In this document: in pieces, positions 1 to 9,218 of the stretch
How the letters are laid out: the number at the start of each line of letters is the position of its first letter
Position numbering within the stretch: position 1 is the stretch's first letter
From: Solirubrobacteraceae bacterium
Lineage (GTDB): Bacteria > Actinomycetota > Thermoleophilia > Solirubrobacterales > Solirubrobacteraceae
DNA length: 64,000 bases
Reading direction: 5' to 3'
Assembly (NCBI GenBank): GCA_017882405.1
Contig: JADGPO010000045.1
Coordinates: 1 to 64,000, forward strand
Translations under genes and position numbers: made by a program
Notes under the pieces: model-generated
Seen by the model: the letters and a program-made list of their open reading frames with translations, nothing else
Told to the model about the DNA's origin: nothing
Databases searched by the model: none

Positions 1-361
1 AGACCGCGAGCTTGTCACCGGGGTCCTCGGTCTCACGCCAGTGCAGGTAGTAGGAGAGCCACACGAGCGTGGCTCCGATCATCGCGCCGGCGAACTCGCC
101 GATCAGATACTTCGGGACCATGCTGCCGGTGATGTTCCCGTTGATCCACAGCCCCAGCGTCACCGCCGGGTTCAGATGCGCGCCGCTGAACTGGCCGACG
201 GCGTAGACGCCCACCATGACAGCCATGCCCCACCCGAAGGTGATGACGATCCAGCCGCCGTTCTGCGCCTTGCTCTTGTTGAGTAGGACGGCGGCCACCA
301 CCCCATCACCAAGCAATATCAGGAGCGCGGTCCCGATCGTTTCAGCGCCAATGATGCTCAA
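1..361 (-). CDS. glpF: Glycerol facilitator / aquaporin (MIP family), partial at window edge
   Basis: This is the N-terminal part (about 120 residues) of a major intrinsic protein, an inner-membrane channel for glycerol or water; the rest lies beyond position 1. The translation begins [19 protein letters not shown] and contains [10 protein letters not shown], the first NPA box that lines the pore. Alternating hydrophobic helices are visible. The TTG start at 361 is chosen because AGGAGGGAGAGAG lies directly upstream. It is divergent from the IclR regulator and glpK, which supports glycerol rather than water transport. The substrate is inferred from this context. Confidence 0.85.
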   Translation of the reverse strand, partial: MSIIGAETIGTALLILLGDGVVAAVLLNKSKAQNGGWIVITFGWGMAVMVGVYAVGQFSGAHLNPAVTLGLWINGNITGSMVPKYLIGEFAGAMIGATLVWLSYYLHWRETEDPGDKLAV

Positions 362-414
362 GTCTCTCTCCCTCCTGAGCCAACTTATGGACGGCCGCGA
401 TACTATCTTGGCCC

Positions 415-459
415 GTTCGACAATGTCAAACTGAGTTCGAACTACCGATACCCGGTTCG
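415..459. promoter_or_regulatory. Three GTTCG repeats with 20-bp period in the glpF/iclR intergenic region
   Basis: GTTCG occurs at 415-419, 435-439 and 455-459, giving exact 20-bp start-to-start spacing, about two helical turns. The flanks are CGTTCGAC, AGTTCGAAC and GGTTCGTC. The array lies between the divergent starts of glpF (361) and the IclR regulator (496). IclR-family regulators commonly bind repeated half-sites next to their own gene, so this is a candidate operator for the adjacent glycerol regulator. The binding role is inferred. Confidence 0.45.
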
Positions 460-495
460 TCGCTGTCAACTAGGTAAGCCGGGAACGCAGATCCG

Positions 496-1260
496 GTGCC
501 TGGCAACATCCAATCCATCGAGCGCGCGGCGGCGATCCTGCGTCTGCTCTCCGGGCGCACCCGCCGGCTCGGCGTGGTGGACCTCGCCGGCGAGCTGGGG
601 CTCTCCAAGGGCACCGTGCACGGCCTGCTGCGCACGCTTCAGCACGTCGGCTTCGTGGAGCAGGACGCCGAGACCGGCAAGTACCAGCTGGGCGCGGCGC
701 TGCTGCATATGGGCTCCAGCTACCTGGACGGCAACGAGCTGCGCACCCGCGCGCTCAACTGGTCTGACTCGCTGGCGTCCCGCACCCAGGAGGCCGTTCG
801 GATCGGCACGCTGCACGATTCGCAGGTGCTGATCGTCCACCACGTGTTTCGCCCCGATGACAGCCTGCAGACGCTGGACGTCGGCTCGCTTCTGCCCGCC
901 CATGCCACGGCCCTGGGCAAAGTGCTGCTCGCCCACCATCCCTACGTCGCCACCGAGCTGACCAAGCAGGGCCTGGCGCCGTTCACCGACGCGACGATCT
1001 GCGACGGAGAGCGGCTGGAGCGGGAGCTTCACCGCGTGCGCGAGCGGGGTTGGGCGAGCGACATCGGCGAGCTCAGCCGCGCGCAGGTATCGTTGGCCGC
1101 ACCGATCATGGACCGCAGCGGACTGACGGTCGGCGCGATGGGTATCTTCGGTCCACCGGAGAGACTGCTGACGGCCCGTCAACCGCGAGGAGAGCTGCTG
1201 GCCTACGTACGGGAGGCGGCGCGGGCGGTCTCTCGCGAGCTGGGAGCGATCCCATGGTGA
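496..1260 (+). CDS. IclR-family transcriptional regulator of the glycerol genes
   Basis: A 254-residue IclR-family regulator. The N-terminal winged helix-turn-helix covers roughly residues 5-65, with recognition-helix region [16 protein letters not shown]. The C-terminal effector domain includes the [17 protein letters not shown] segment typical of the family. It starts with GTG at 496 and ends 4 bases before glpK, so the two are probably co-transcribed. It is divergent from glpF. In Streptomyces an IclR-type regulator (GylR) controls glycerol genes, and by analogy this protein probably controls glpF and glpK in response to glycerol or glycerol-3-phosphate. The effector is inferred. Confidence 0.88.
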   Translation: MPGNIQSIERAAAILRLLSGRTRRLGVVDLAGELGLSKGTVHGLLRTLQHVGFVEQDAETGKYQLGAALLHMGSSYLDGNELRTRALNWSDSLASRTQEAVRIGTLHDSQVLIVHHVFRPDDSLQTLDVGSLLPAHATALGKVLLAHHPYVATELTKQGLAPFTDATICDGERLERELHRVRERGWASDIGELSRAQVSLAAPIMDRSGLTVGAMGIFGPPERLLTARQPRGELLAYVREAARAVSRELGAIPW

Positions 1261-1264
1261 CCGA

Positions 1265-2770
1265 GTGGCGTTGAGAGACCGATACGTAGCGGCGATCGAC
1301 CAGGGCACGGGCTCATCCAGGTGCCTGGTGTTCGATCGCTCGGGGCGGATCGTGTCGGTCGCCCAGAAGGAGCACGCCCACGTCGACCCGCGGCCGGGCT
1401 GGGTGGAGCACGATCCCGAGGAGATCTGGCGAAACGTCGAGGAGGTGGTGGGCCGAGCGCTGGTCGAGGCCCGCCTGGAGCCCACCGATCTGGTCGCGCT
1501 GGGGATCGCCAGCCAGCGCGAGACGACGGTCGTCTGGGACCGCCACACCGGCCAGCCCGTGCACCCGGCGATCACCTGGCAGGACACGCGGACCGATCAC
1601 ATCGTCCGCGACCTGACGGCCCGGTACGGCCAGGACTACTTCCGCAGCCGGGCCGGCCTGCCGGCGGCCACATACTTCTCGGGGCCGAAGCTGCGCTGGC
1701 TGCTGGACACGGTGACCGGGCTGGACGAGCGCGCGCAGGCCGGCGAGGTGCTGTTCGGGACAATGGACTCGTGGCTGATCTGGCGGCTGACCGAGCGACA
1801 TCTGACCGATGTGACCAACGCCAGCCGGACCCTGATGATGAACCTCACCACGCTCGACTGGGATTCTGAGCTGCTCGACGCGCTCGGCGTTCCCCGAGCG
1901 ATGCTGCCGCAGATCCGTCCCTCGGCCGAGGTCTACGGGGAGGCCGGCGGGCAGCTGGAGGGCGTGCCGGTGGCGGCCGCGCTCGGCGACCAGCAGGCGG
2001 CCCTGTTCGGCCAGACCTGCTTCTCGCCGGGCGACGCCAAGTGCACCTACGGGACCGGCAGCTTCCTGCTGCTCAACACCGGCGAACACCCGGTGGTGTC
2101 GGGTAGCGGGCTGTTGACGACCGTTTGCTGCCGGGTGGGCGAGGAGGCGCCGACCTACGCGCTGGAGGGTTCGATCGCCGTCACCGGCGCGCTCGTGCAG
2201 TGGTTTCGCGACAACCTGGAGCTGATCGGCTCGGCGTCGGAGATCGAGACGCTGGCTCGCACCGTGGAGAACAACGGTGGCTGCTACTTCGTGCCCGCCT
2301 TCTCGGGACTGTTCGCGCCGCATTGGCGTGACGACGCCCGGGGCGTGATCGCCGGCCTGACGGGCTACATCACCAAAGGCCACCTGGCGCGGGCGGTGCT
2401 GGAGGCGACCGCCTGGCAGACGCGCGAGGTGGTGGAGGCGATGATCTCCGACGCCGGGGTCTCACCGAGTGCGCTGCGCGTCGACGGCGGGATGACGGCC
2501 AACAACCTGTTGATGCAGTTCCTGGCCGACGTGCTGGACATGGCCGTCGTCCGACCCAACGTGGCCGAGACGGTGTCGCTCGGCGCCGCCTACGCCGCCG
2601 GGCTGGCGGTCGGCTTCTGGCCTGACACCGACGCGCTGCGAGCCAACTGGCACGTGGCCGGCCAATGGCTGCCCGACATGGACCCCGACCGCCGTCAACG
2701 TGGGTATCGCAAGTGGCGCAAGGCGGTGAGCCGCACGATCGACTGGCTCGACGAAGACGACGACGATTGA
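1265..2770 (+). CDS. glpK: Glycerol kinase
   Basis: A 501-residue FGGY-family kinase that phosphorylates glycerol to sn-glycerol-3-phosphate in the cytoplasm using ATP. The N-terminal phosphate-binding segment reads [14 protein letters not shown], where DQGTTSSR is usual. Other family blocks are [38 protein letters not shown] and [13 protein letters not shown], with a C-terminal ATPase segment [12 protein letters not shown]. Length matches bacterial GlpK (about 500). The start is GTG at 1265, just after the regulator. Together with glpF it forms a complete uptake-and-trap module; glycerol-3-phosphate dehydrogenase is not in the window. Confidence 0.96.
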   Translation: MALRDRYVAAIDQGTGSSRCLVFDRSGRIVSVAQKEHAHVDPRPGWVEHDPEEIWRNVEEVVGRALVEARLEPTDLVALGIASQRETTVVWDRHTGQPVHPAITWQDTRTDHIVRDLTARYGQDYFRSRAGLPAATYFSGPKLRWLLDTVTGLDERAQAGEVLFGTMDSWLIWRLTERHLTDVTNASRTLMMNLTTLDWDSELLDALGVPRAMLPQIRPSAEVYGEAGGQLEGVPVAAALGDQQAALFGQTCFSPGDAKCTYGTGSFLLLNTGEHPVVSGSGLLTTVCCRVGEEAPTYALEGSIAVTGALVQWFRDNLELIGSASEIETLARTVENNGGCYFVPAFSGLFAPHWRDDARGVIAGLTGYITKGHLARAVLEATAWQTREVVEAMISDAGVSPSALRVDGGMTANNLLMQFLADVLDMAVVRPNVAETVSLGAAYAAGLAVGFWPDTDALRANWHVAGQWLPDMDPDRRQRGYRKWRKAVSRTIDWLDEDDDD

Positions 2771-2821
2771 CCCCGGCGCTAAGCTCGCGCTTGGGGAAGG
2801 ACCGACACGGAGGAGAGACGC

Positions 2822-3058
2822 ATGCCGACTGATCCCAACGAGCATCCGGCCAAACCAGAGCAGCCGCACGAGGGTTTTGCCGAGGGCCAGGAGGACGAGG
2901 AGAAGTACCCGGATGACCTGACGGTCGGGCGCTTCAGCGAAGGCGAGGAGGATCTGCCCGACGACACCCCGGAGAAGCGCCGGCACGGCCGCTTCTCAGA
3001 AGGCGAGGAGCAACTGCCCGACGACACGCCGGAGAAGGAGGAGGAGGGCCGATTCTGA
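2822..3058 (+). CDS. Small acidic protein with GRFSEGEE-LPDDTPEK repeats
   Basis: A 78-residue, strongly acidic, probably disordered protein of unknown function. The sequence is built from an imperfect repeat: VGRFSEGEEDLPDDTPEK near residue 35 and HGRFSEGEEQLPDDTPEK near residue 55, preceded by a more diverged copy (EGFAEGQEDEEKYPDD) and followed by a truncated EGRF at the C terminus. No cysteine or signal peptide is present. It has an ATG start with GGAGAGA about 6 bases upstream. It stands alone between glpK and the aldo-keto reductase. Similar small repeat proteins occur in actinobacteria, to my recollection without an assigned role. Confidence 0.8.
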   Translation: MPTDPNEHPAKPEQPHEGFAEGQEDEEKYPDDLTVGRFSEGEEDLPDDTPEKRRHGRFSEGEEQLPDDTPEKEEEGRF

Positions 3059-3110
3059 GGGGCAGGCCGACCTGCCGCACCAGGACGCCCCCTAGACCCA
3101 CAGTCGTTGC

Positions 3111-4061
3111 GTGAAGCTGGGCCAGACGCCATTGGAGGTCAGCCCGATCGGCCTGGGACTGGCCGCGCTCGGGCGACCCGGCTACATCACCGTCGGCCAC
3201 GCCGGTGACCTGGGCGGTCACACCGACGTCGAGGAGATGCGGGCCAGAGCCCACGCGGTGCTCGACGCCGCCTACGCCGGCGGCGTGCGCTACTTCGACG
3301 CCGCGCGCTCCTATGGCCGAGCCGAGGAGTTCCTCGGCTCGTGGCTGAACCAGCGCCAGCTCTCGCCGCCGGCCGTCAGCGTCGGCTCGAAGTGGGGCTA
3401 CACCTACACCGCGGGCTGGCGCACCGACTCCGAGGTCAACGAGGTCAAGGACCTCTCGATCGCCACCCTGCGCCGTCAGGAGCAGGAGACCCGGGGGCAG
3501 CTCGGTCACCGCCTGGGCCTGTACCAGATCCACTCGGCGACACTGGAGAGCGGGGTGCTCGCCGATCCTCAGGTGCTCGAGGAGCTGGCGCGGTTGCGAG
3601 CCGGCGGCCTGTCCATCGGGTTCACGGTCACGGGACCGCACCAGGGCGACACGATCGCGCGGGCGCTGGAGGTCGGCGGCTTCGACGCGGTCCAGGCGAC
3701 CTGGAACCTGCTCGAGCCCTCGGCTGGGCCGGCGCTCGCCGCCGCCCATGACGCCGGCTTGGGCGTGATCGTCAAGGAGGCCGTGGCCAATGGCCGACTG
3801 ACCGCCCGCGGCGACGTGCCCCAGCTGATCGACGCCGCGGCGCGGACCGGCGTGGGGGCCGACGCGCTGGCGCTGGCGGCGGCGCTGGCACAGCCGTGGG
3901 TCGACGTGGTGCTGAGCGGCGCGAGCACCCCGGAGATGCTCGCCGCGAACCTCGCCGCCGCGGAGATCGAGCCCGACGCCGAGCTGCTGGAGCGGCTCGG
4001 CGGGCTGGCCGAGGAGCCGGAGGCCTACTGGGAGTCGCGCTCGGCGCTGAGCTGGAACTGA
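3111..4061 (+). CDS. Aldo/keto reductase family oxidoreductase
   Basis: A 316-residue NAD(P)H-dependent TIM-barrel oxidoreductase. It opens with LGQTPLEVSPIGLGLAALGR, and the catalytic region YFDAARSYGRAEEFLG contains the Asp and Tyr of the AKR tetrad. GSKWGYTYT supplies the lysine, and QIHSAT the histidine position. The C terminus carries a VLSGASTPEMLAANL block of the cofactor-phosphate-binding type. The best guess is a broad carbonyl or sugar reductase, close to the L-fucose/D-threo-aldose dehydrogenase-like branch. The substrate cannot be read from sequence. The GTG start at 3111 gives the full N-terminal strand. Confidence 0.88.
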   Translation: MKLGQTPLEVSPIGLGLAALGRPGYITVGHAGDLGGHTDVEEMRARAHAVLDAAYAGGVRYFDAARSYGRAEEFLGSWLNQRQLSPPAVSVGSKWGYTYTAGWRTDSEVNEVKDLSIATLRRQEQETRGQLGHRLGLYQIHSATLESGVLADPQVLEELARLRAGGLSIGFTVTGPHQGDTIARALEVGGFDAVQATWNLLEPSAGPALAAAHDAGLGVIVKEAVANGRLTARGDVPQLIDAAARTGVGADALALAAALAQPWVDVVLSGASTPEMLAANLAAAEIEPDAELLERLGGLAEEPEAYWESRSALSWN

Positions 4062-4091
4062 ACGCGCCTCTGTCACAGGCGTGCCAAATGT

Positions 4092-4104
4092 GCGCAAATT
4101 GCGC
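4092..4104. promoter_or_regulatory. GCGCAA-A-TTGCGC palindrome upstream of the WYL regulator
   Basis: A perfect 6-bp-arm palindrome with a single central base sits about 60 bases before the likely start of the tandem-WYL regulator. It could be an operator or promoter element for that gene; nothing else identifies its binder. Confidence 0.25.
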
Positions 4105-4164
4105 CCGGATGGCCGGGTGGAGCGGTTCTGCGTCGATCGGCGCCGACTAGAGTTCTGGGTGGGG

Positions 4165-6279
4165 ATGGCCAAGGACACCGAGAAACTGATCCGTCAGCTC
4201 TCGCTGATCTCTTACCTGATGGCCGAGCGGCGGCCCGTGACGGCGCCGGAGATCCGGCGCGACGTCGAGGGATACAGCGTGATGAACGAGGACGCGTTCG
4301 CGCGCCGCTTCTACGCCGACCGCTCCGAGCTGGAGGCGCTGGGGATCGTGCTGGCGGTGGAGAAGCCCGTCGACGGCCTGGTCGAGCAGGAGAACTACTC
4401 GCTCCCCCCGGAGAACTTTCACCTCCCGCCGATTGCCTTCAGCGACCAGGAGCTGGCCGCGCTGCGCACGGCGCTGCAGCTGCTCGACGGGGAGTTCGCC
4501 TACGCGGAGCCGCTGCGCCTGGCCCTGCAGCAGATCTCGTGGGGCCGCCCCAGCCCCTTGCAGGCCCCCGAGCAGAGCACCGTGGCGCTCGGCATCACGG
4601 GGTCTGCCGGCGGCCACGACGTGTCGCTGCGCCTGGCCAAGATCGAGACGGCGATCTTCCGCCGCAAGACGATCGTGTTCGACTACCACACGATGGAGCG
4701 CGACGAGCTCGGCGCACGCAGGGTCGACCCCTACCAGCTGCTCTTCCAGGGCGGCCAGTTCTACGTGGTCGGACGCGCGCACGAGCGCTCGGCGATCCGC
4801 GTCTTCCGCCTCTCGCGGATCCGCGGCAAGGTCGGCTACGCCACCAAGGCCGAGCACGACTTCCAGCGGCCTGACAACTTCGATCCGCGCGCCTATGCCA
4901 ACCGCATCGACTGGCAGTTCGGCGAGCCGATCGGGACGGCGCAGGTGTGGATCGGGCAGCGGATCGCCTGGCAGATCGAGCGTCACTTCGGCCGCTACGG
5001 GGAGATCCGTCCCGCCGGAGAGGACGCCGAACCCGACGATCGCCTGTTCGTCACGGGCTACGCCAACTCGCGGCAGCTGATCGCCTGGGCGCTCGGCCTG
5101 GGCGAAAACGCGCGGATCGTCGGGCCCCCGGAGCTGGTCACCGAGCTGCGCGAGCGGGTCTCAGTGCTGGTGGAGCGCCACTCCGGCGAGCCGCAGGTGG
5201 CCGACGAGCTGCCTGCCGGGACGCCCGCCGCCCACGCGGTGCAGGACGGCCGGGCCGACCCCGCCGAGGATGACCCCGTGAGCCCGAACGGCAGCCGGCC
5301 CGACGCCGCGATCCGGCCCGAGCGCTTCGCGCTGCTGGTCACGCTGGCCAGCATCCTGATCGAGGCCGGACGGGCCGGACGGCTGCTGAGCTCCACCGAG
5401 CTGTGCAGCGCGCTGAAGATCTCAGACCTTGAGCTGCGCGAGGACATCGGCGTGCTCAACGTCGTCAACTTCGGAGCGGGCACGTACGTGCTCTACGCCG
5501 AGATCCACCCCGACGGGACGATCGAGGTCGACTCCGAGCCCTACGGCGACTCGTTCGCCCGGCCGGCGCGGCTGCTGCCGGTGGAGGCCAAGGCCCTGAT
5601 CGCCGCCATCGACCTGATCGGTGAGCACATCCCCGAGGGCTCGCTGACCTCGGTGCGCCGCAAGGTCGTGGGCGCGCTGGGCGAGGACCCGGTTCACGAG
5701 GGGTTGCAGTTCGCCACGCTCGGCGGCGACGACACGCAGATCTCCGAGGTCGTCTCCTCGGCGATCGCGCGCCGGCGGCGGTTGTCGTTCGAGTACTACA
5801 AGGAGAACGAGGACGAGTTCTCGACCCGGCTGGTGGAGCCCTACGCGCTGATCAACGGCCGCGAGGGGTGGTACCTGGCGAGCTTTGATCCCACCCGCGA
5901 CAGCGTCCGGCACTTCCGCCTGGACCGGATCAAGTCCGCCACGGTCACCGACGAGAGCTTCGAGGCCCGCAACGACGTCGACCCCGCCGCCGACGTCGAC
6001 GGCTGGCCGCGTACCGGGGAGGTGCCCGCCTCCAGCCGCGCGCGGGTGTGGATCTCTCCGGAGCGCGCCCGCTGGGCGCGTGAGGAGCGCAACGTGGTCG
6101 CCGAGCTCTCCGACGGCGCGGTGATCGTCGAGCTGGGCTTCGCCGGCGTGGACTGGCTGGTCCGCGAGACGCTCAAGGAGGCCGGAGACGCGGTGGTGCT
6201 GGAGCCCGCCGAGGCGCGCGAGGCCGTGCGCCAGGCCGCCGAGCGGATCGGCGCCGGCGCCGCGCTGGCCTCGCGCTGA
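4165..6279 (+). CDS. pafBC: Fused PafB-PafC-like tandem WYL-domain transcriptional regulator
   Basis: A protein of about 704 residues made of two PafB/PafC-type units in tandem. Each unit has an N-terminal winged-helix DNA-binding region and a WYL domain. The first unit starts MAKDTEKLIRQLSLISYLMA with WYL blocks FDYHTMERDELGARRV and VVGRAHERSAIRVFRLSRI. The second starts near residue 390 (ERFALLVTLASILIEAGRAG) with FEYYKENEDEFSTRLVEPY and FRLDRI. In mycobacteria PafB and PafC are separate, form a heterodimer and activate DNA-damage genes, with WYL domains sensing nucleic acid. A single fused chain is known in some actinobacteria. No proteasome genes are adjacent. ATG 4165 is preferred over the open frame from 4081, because homology begins there. 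Confidence 0.85.
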   Translation: MAKDTEKLIRQLSLISYLMAERRPVTAPEIRRDVEGYSVMNEDAFARRFYADRSELEALGIVLAVEKPVDGLVEQENYSLPPENFHLPPIAFSDQELAALRTALQLLDGEFAYAEPLRLALQQISWGRPSPLQAPEQSTVALGITGSAGGHDVSLRLAKIETAIFRRKTIVFDYHTMERDELGARRVDPYQLLFQGGQFYVVGRAHERSAIRVFRLSRIRGKVGYATKAEHDFQRPDNFDPRAYANRIDWQFGEPIGTAQVWIGQRIAWQIERHFGRYGEIRPAGEDAEPDDRLFVTGYANSRQLIAWALGLGENARIVGPPELVTELRERVSVLVERHSGEPQVADELPAGTPAAHAVQDGRADPAEDDPVSPNGSRPDAAIRPERFALLVTLASILIEAGRAGRLLSSTELCSALKISDLELREDIGVLNVVNFGAGTYVLYAEIHPDGTIEVDSEPYGDSFARPARLLPVEAKALIAAIDLIGEHIPEGSLTSVRRKVVGALGEDPVHEGLQFATLGGDDTQISEVVSSAIARRRRLSFEYYKENEDEFSTRLVEPYALINGREGWYLASFDPTRDSVRHFRLDRIKSATVTDESFEARNDVDPAADVDGWPRTGEVPASSRARVWISPERARWAREERNVVAELSDGAVIVELGFAGVDWLVRETLKEAGDAVVLEPAEAREAVRQAAERIGAGAALASR

Positions 6280-6286
6280 GCGCGCG

Positions 6287-6754
6287 TTGACGGTGAGCCG
6301 CCGCGACCAGATCCAGATGACCGCGGCCGAGCAGGCTGGCTTTCTGTCTGAGCAGCGCACCGTGATCTGCGCCACCAACGGGGTCGGCGGCTGGCCGCAC
6401 CTGATGCCGCTGTGGTACGTCGTCCGCGGCGAGGACACCTGGGCCTGGACCTATTCGAAATCGCAAAAGGTGCGCAACCTGGAGCGCGACCCGCGGGCCA
6501 CGCTCCAGGTGGAGGCCGGCGAGGAGTACGACCAGCTGCGGGGGATCATGATCGAGGCGCGCACCGAGATCCACCGGGACACCGACCTGGTGGCGGCGCT
6601 CGGGAGCGAGTTGGCGCAACGCTATGGCGGCGGGTCGCTCGCACCGGAAGCTAGGGATGCGATCCGAGCACAAGCTGCCAAGCGCGTCGCACTGCAGTTC
6701 GTGGCGCAGCGGACGGCCACCTGGGACCACCGCAAGCTCGCCGGCGCGTATTGA
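6287..6754 (+). CDS. Pyridoxamine 5'-phosphate oxidase-like flavin/F420-binding protein
   Basis: A 155-residue split-beta-barrel protein of the PPOX/F420-dependent oxidoreductase superfamily. Family features are FLSEQRTVICATNGVGG, MPLWYVVRGEDTWAWTYSKSQK and VRNLERDPRATLQVE, which form the cofactor-binding barrel strands. It starts with TTG at 6287, eight bases after the WYL regulator stop, so it is probably in the same transcript. Actinobacterial members often use F420 to reduce diverse substrates. Cofactor and substrate are inferred from family only. Confidence 0.8.
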   Translation: MTVSRRDQIQMTAAEQAGFLSEQRTVICATNGVGGWPHLMPLWYVVRGEDTWAWTYSKSQKVRNLERDPRATLQVEAGEEYDQLRGIMIEARTEIHRDTDLVAALGSELAQRYGGGSLAPEARDAIRAQAAKRVALQFVAQRTATWDHRKLAGAY

Positions 6755-6791
6755 GTTGAGGAACCGATATTTGTCCCGCTTTCCGGGACTT

Positions 6792-7583
6792 TTATCGCAC
6801 GGAGGCGGCGAGCCGCCCGTCGTCGTCGAGCGTCCAGCCACTCAGGCCAAAGCGCGTCGCCAGCAGCTCCCCGGCTTGGGCGGCGGCCACCGGAGTGACC
6901 GACCGCTCCGACGGCGTCAGCTCGGTGAGGATCAGGGCTCCCGACCAATCGCTCAGCGACACCGCCGTGGCGCGGCGGTCGTAGATGGCGGCCGAGATCC
7001 CCGCGGAGACGAACGGCGAGCGCGGATGGGTCGCCGTGTACCAGTTGCTGGTCTCGATGTCGATCAGCGGCACCGGCTCGGGCACGAACGTGTAGCCGTC
7101 GATCCACTCGCCCTCGCTCACCGTCTGCAGGACCAGCTCGGGACCGTCGGCTCTCACCCGAAAGCGCCACCCGTCCTGGATGTGCTCGTCGCCCGGCCCG
7201 AACGGGATCGGCGCCAGCAGAGTGCCGCGGCCGAACCCCACATCGGCGTGCCACACCTGGCCGTCCAAGCGCACGCGCAGCACCAGATGCGTGCGGGAGC
7301 GCTCAGTGCCGCGCTGTCCGACCCGGGCGAGGATCGGGTCGACCTGCGCTCCGAGCGCCTCCAGCGCCGCCTTGAGCAACAGGTTGTGCTCAAAGCAATA
7401 GCCGCCCCGGCGCTCGGTGACCAGCTTTCGCTGCAGGTCGTCCAGCGCAAGTGAGACCGGCTTGCCCCGCCGGGGGTCGAGGTTCTCGAACGGGATCGAA
7501 GTGACGTGCGCGCGGTGGATCTCGGCGATCCCCGGACGCTCGCGCAATCCGATCCGGTCCAGATAGGCGTCGAGGTCGAACAT
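6792..7583 (-). CDS. nat: Arylamine N-acetyltransferase
   Basis: A 263-residue NAT-family enzyme transferring acetyl from acetyl-CoA to arylamines or arylhydrazines. The catalytic triad is visible: Cys63 in RRGGYCFEHN, His99 in RSRTHLVLRV and Asp114 in WHADVGFG. The N-terminal block YLDRIGLRERPGIAEIHRAH and IPFENLDPRRGKP are family signatures. The start is placed at ATG 7583 because the longer open frame upstream has no homology and overlaps rmlA. It is divergent from rmlA, with starts about 33 bases apart. Confidence 0.93.
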   Translation of the reverse strand: MFDLDAYLDRIGLRERPGIAEIHRAHVTSIPFENLDPRRGKPVSLALDDLQRKLVTERRGGYCFEHNLLLKAALEALGAQVDPILARVGQRGTERSRTHLVLRVRLDGQVWHADVGFGRGTLLAPIPFGPGDEHIQDGWRFRVRADGPELVLQTVSEGEWIDGYTFVPEPVPLIDIETSNWYTATHPRSPFVSAGISAAIYDRRATAVSLSDWSGALILTELTPSERSVTPVAAAQAGELLATRFGLSGWTLDDDGRLAASVR

Positions 7584-7616
7584 CCGCGGCAATCTACGAC
7601 GTGTACCCTCCGCGCG

Positions 7617-8693
7617 GTGACGGACGTGCTCAAGGGGCTGATTCTCTCCGGGGGCAAGGGCACGCGTTTGCGTCCGATCACGCATACCAGCGCTAAGCAG
7701 TTGGTGCCGGTGGCTAATAAGCCGGTGTTGTTCTACGGGATCGAGGCGATGGCGGAGGCGGGGATCGAGGAGGTGGGGATCATCATCGCTCCCGAGACGG
7801 GGGATGAGATCCGCGCCGCGGCGGGCGATGGGGCGCGTTTCGGGGTGAAGTTGACCTACATCGTCCAGGACGAGCCGGCAGGGTTGGCGCATGCGGTGCT
7901 GACCGCCGAGCCGTTTTTGGGGGTGTCGCCGTTTGTGATGTATCTGGGCGACAACCTGTTGCAGGGCGGGATCTCAGACTTGGTGCGCGCGTTTCACGAC
8001 GGCGGGCCGGACGCGATGATCCTTTTGACCCCGGTCTCTGATCCTGAGCACTACGGCGTCGCTGAGCTCCAGGACGGGTCGGTGGTGCGCCTGGTGGAGA
8101 AGCCGGCTGAGCCCAAGACCGATCTGGCGCTGGTGGGGGTGTACATGTTTCGCTGCTCGGTGCACGCGGCGGCGCGCGCGATCGAACCGTCGCCGCGGGG
8201 GGAGTTGGAGATCACCGACGCGATCCAGCGGATGGTCGACGTGGGGCTGCGGGTGGAGCCGCATATCGTGAAGGGGTGGTGGAAGGACACCGGTCGTCTG
8301 GACGACATGCTGGCCGCTAATCGGCTGGTGCTGGACACGATCCAGGCGCGGCAGGGCGGGGAGCTGGAGGACTGCCAGGTCGATGGGCGGGTGGTGATCG
8401 AAGCGGGCGCGCAGCTGACCCGCACAGCGGTAAGGGGCCCCGCGGTGATCGGCACCGGCGCGCGGCTGACTGACTGCTACATCGGTCCCTACACCGCGAT
8501 CGGTGCCAACTGCGTGATCGAGAACGCCGAGGTGGAGCACTCGATCCTGCTGGAGGGATCGACGGTCAAAGATCTCGACGGACGGATGGAATCCTCGCTC
8601 CTGGGTCGCAACGTCAAGATCGGACGGAGCGAGCGCCAACCCCGCGCCTACCGCTTCCTCGTCGGCGACAACTCCGAAATCGGCATCCTCTAA
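7617..8693 (+). CDS. rmlA: Glucose-1-phosphate thymidylyltransferase (long form)
   Basis: A 358-residue nucleotidyltransferase making dTDP-glucose from glucose-1-phosphate and dTTP, the first step of dTDP-sugar synthesis. The N-terminal activator loop is LSGGKGTRLRPITHTSAKQL. YLGDNLLQGG holds a metal-binding aspartate, and VEKPAEPKTDLALVGVYMF and KGWWKDTGRLDDMLAANR are substrate-binding blocks. The C-terminal 110 residues form a left-handed beta-helix with hexapeptide periodicity, as in the long (about 355-residue) RmlA/StrD class. GTG 7617 is chosen because homology begins TDVLKGLILSGG. The first two thirds use TTG, GAT, CGT and AAT codons far more than neighbours. Confidence 0.92.
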   Translation: MTDVLKGLILSGGKGTRLRPITHTSAKQLVPVANKPVLFYGIEAMAEAGIEEVGIIIAPETGDEIRAAAGDGARFGVKLTYIVQDEPAGLAHAVLTAEPFLGVSPFVMYLGDNLLQGGISDLVRAFHDGGPDAMILLTPVSDPEHYGVAELQDGSVVRLVEKPAEPKTDLALVGVYMFRCSVHAAARAIEPSPRGELEITDAIQRMVDVGLRVEPHIVKGWWKDTGRLDDMLAANRLVLDTIQARQGGELEDCQVDGRVVIEAGAQLTRTAVRGPAVIGTGARLTDCYIGPYTAIGANCVIENAEVEHSILLEGSTVKDLDGRMESSLLGRNVKIGRSERQPRAYRFLVGDNSEIGIL

Positions 8694-8698
8694 GGGCC

Positions 8699-9175
8699 CT
8701 AAATCCCGGGCCGCAGGGAGTCCAGGAACGGCTGGCGCTCCAATCCATACAGCAGGCCGTCGCTGCGGGCGGTGATCGTGGCCGTTCGCCGCACGTCGCG
8801 CAACAGCCCGGTGTCCAGCCGCGCGAGCTCGTAGCCGAGCCGGCGCGCCGTCGCCTCCAGCTCGTGCAGCAGGGCCCGGGCCACCCCGCGACCGCGCACG
8901 GGCGGGGCCACGTACATGCGTTTGATCTCGGAGGCGCGCTCGTCCAGGCGCTTGACGCCTCCGACGCACACCGGCTCGCCGTCAGACCAGCCGACGAGCA
9001 GCGCCCCGGAGGGTGGGCCGAGCTCGGCTGCCCCCGCCCGCGGCATGTCGTCGCTGTCCATGTCGAGGCCGTCGTAGATCTCGCGCATCTCGTCGCGCAT
9101 CGCCTGCAGCAGGGCCGCGCCGGCACCGGTGTCGAACGCGGCCTGCCGGAACTCGATCTCCGGAGTCAGGGCCAT
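8699..9175 (-). CDS. GNAT-family N-acetyltransferase
   Basis: A 158-residue Gcn5-related acetyltransferase. The acetyl-CoA pyrophosphate-binding motif A is visible as MYVAPPVRGRGVARALLHEL, with the preceding strand KRLDERASEIKR. The C-terminal GLERQPFLDSLRPG corresponds to the usual motif-B end. Its stop lies five bases from the rmlA stop, so the two genes converge. The acceptor substrate is unknown. Confidence 0.85.
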   Translation of the reverse strand: MALTPEIEFRQAAFDTGAGAALLQAMRDEMREIYDGLDMDSDDMPRAGAAELGPPSGALLVGWSDGEPVCVGGVKRLDERASEIKRMYVAPPVRGRGVARALLHELEATARRLGYELARLDTGLLRDVRRTATITARSDGLLYGLERQPFLDSLRPGI

Positions 9176-9218
9176 CTCGCGATCAACGCTAGTAGCGAGC
9201 CGTCAGTAGGCTCGTCCG

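Noticed and set aside
4081..4164. Upstream extension of the tandem-WYL regulator
   Set aside because: The extra 28 residues lack homology and include the palindrome. The conserved N terminus begins at ATG 4165.
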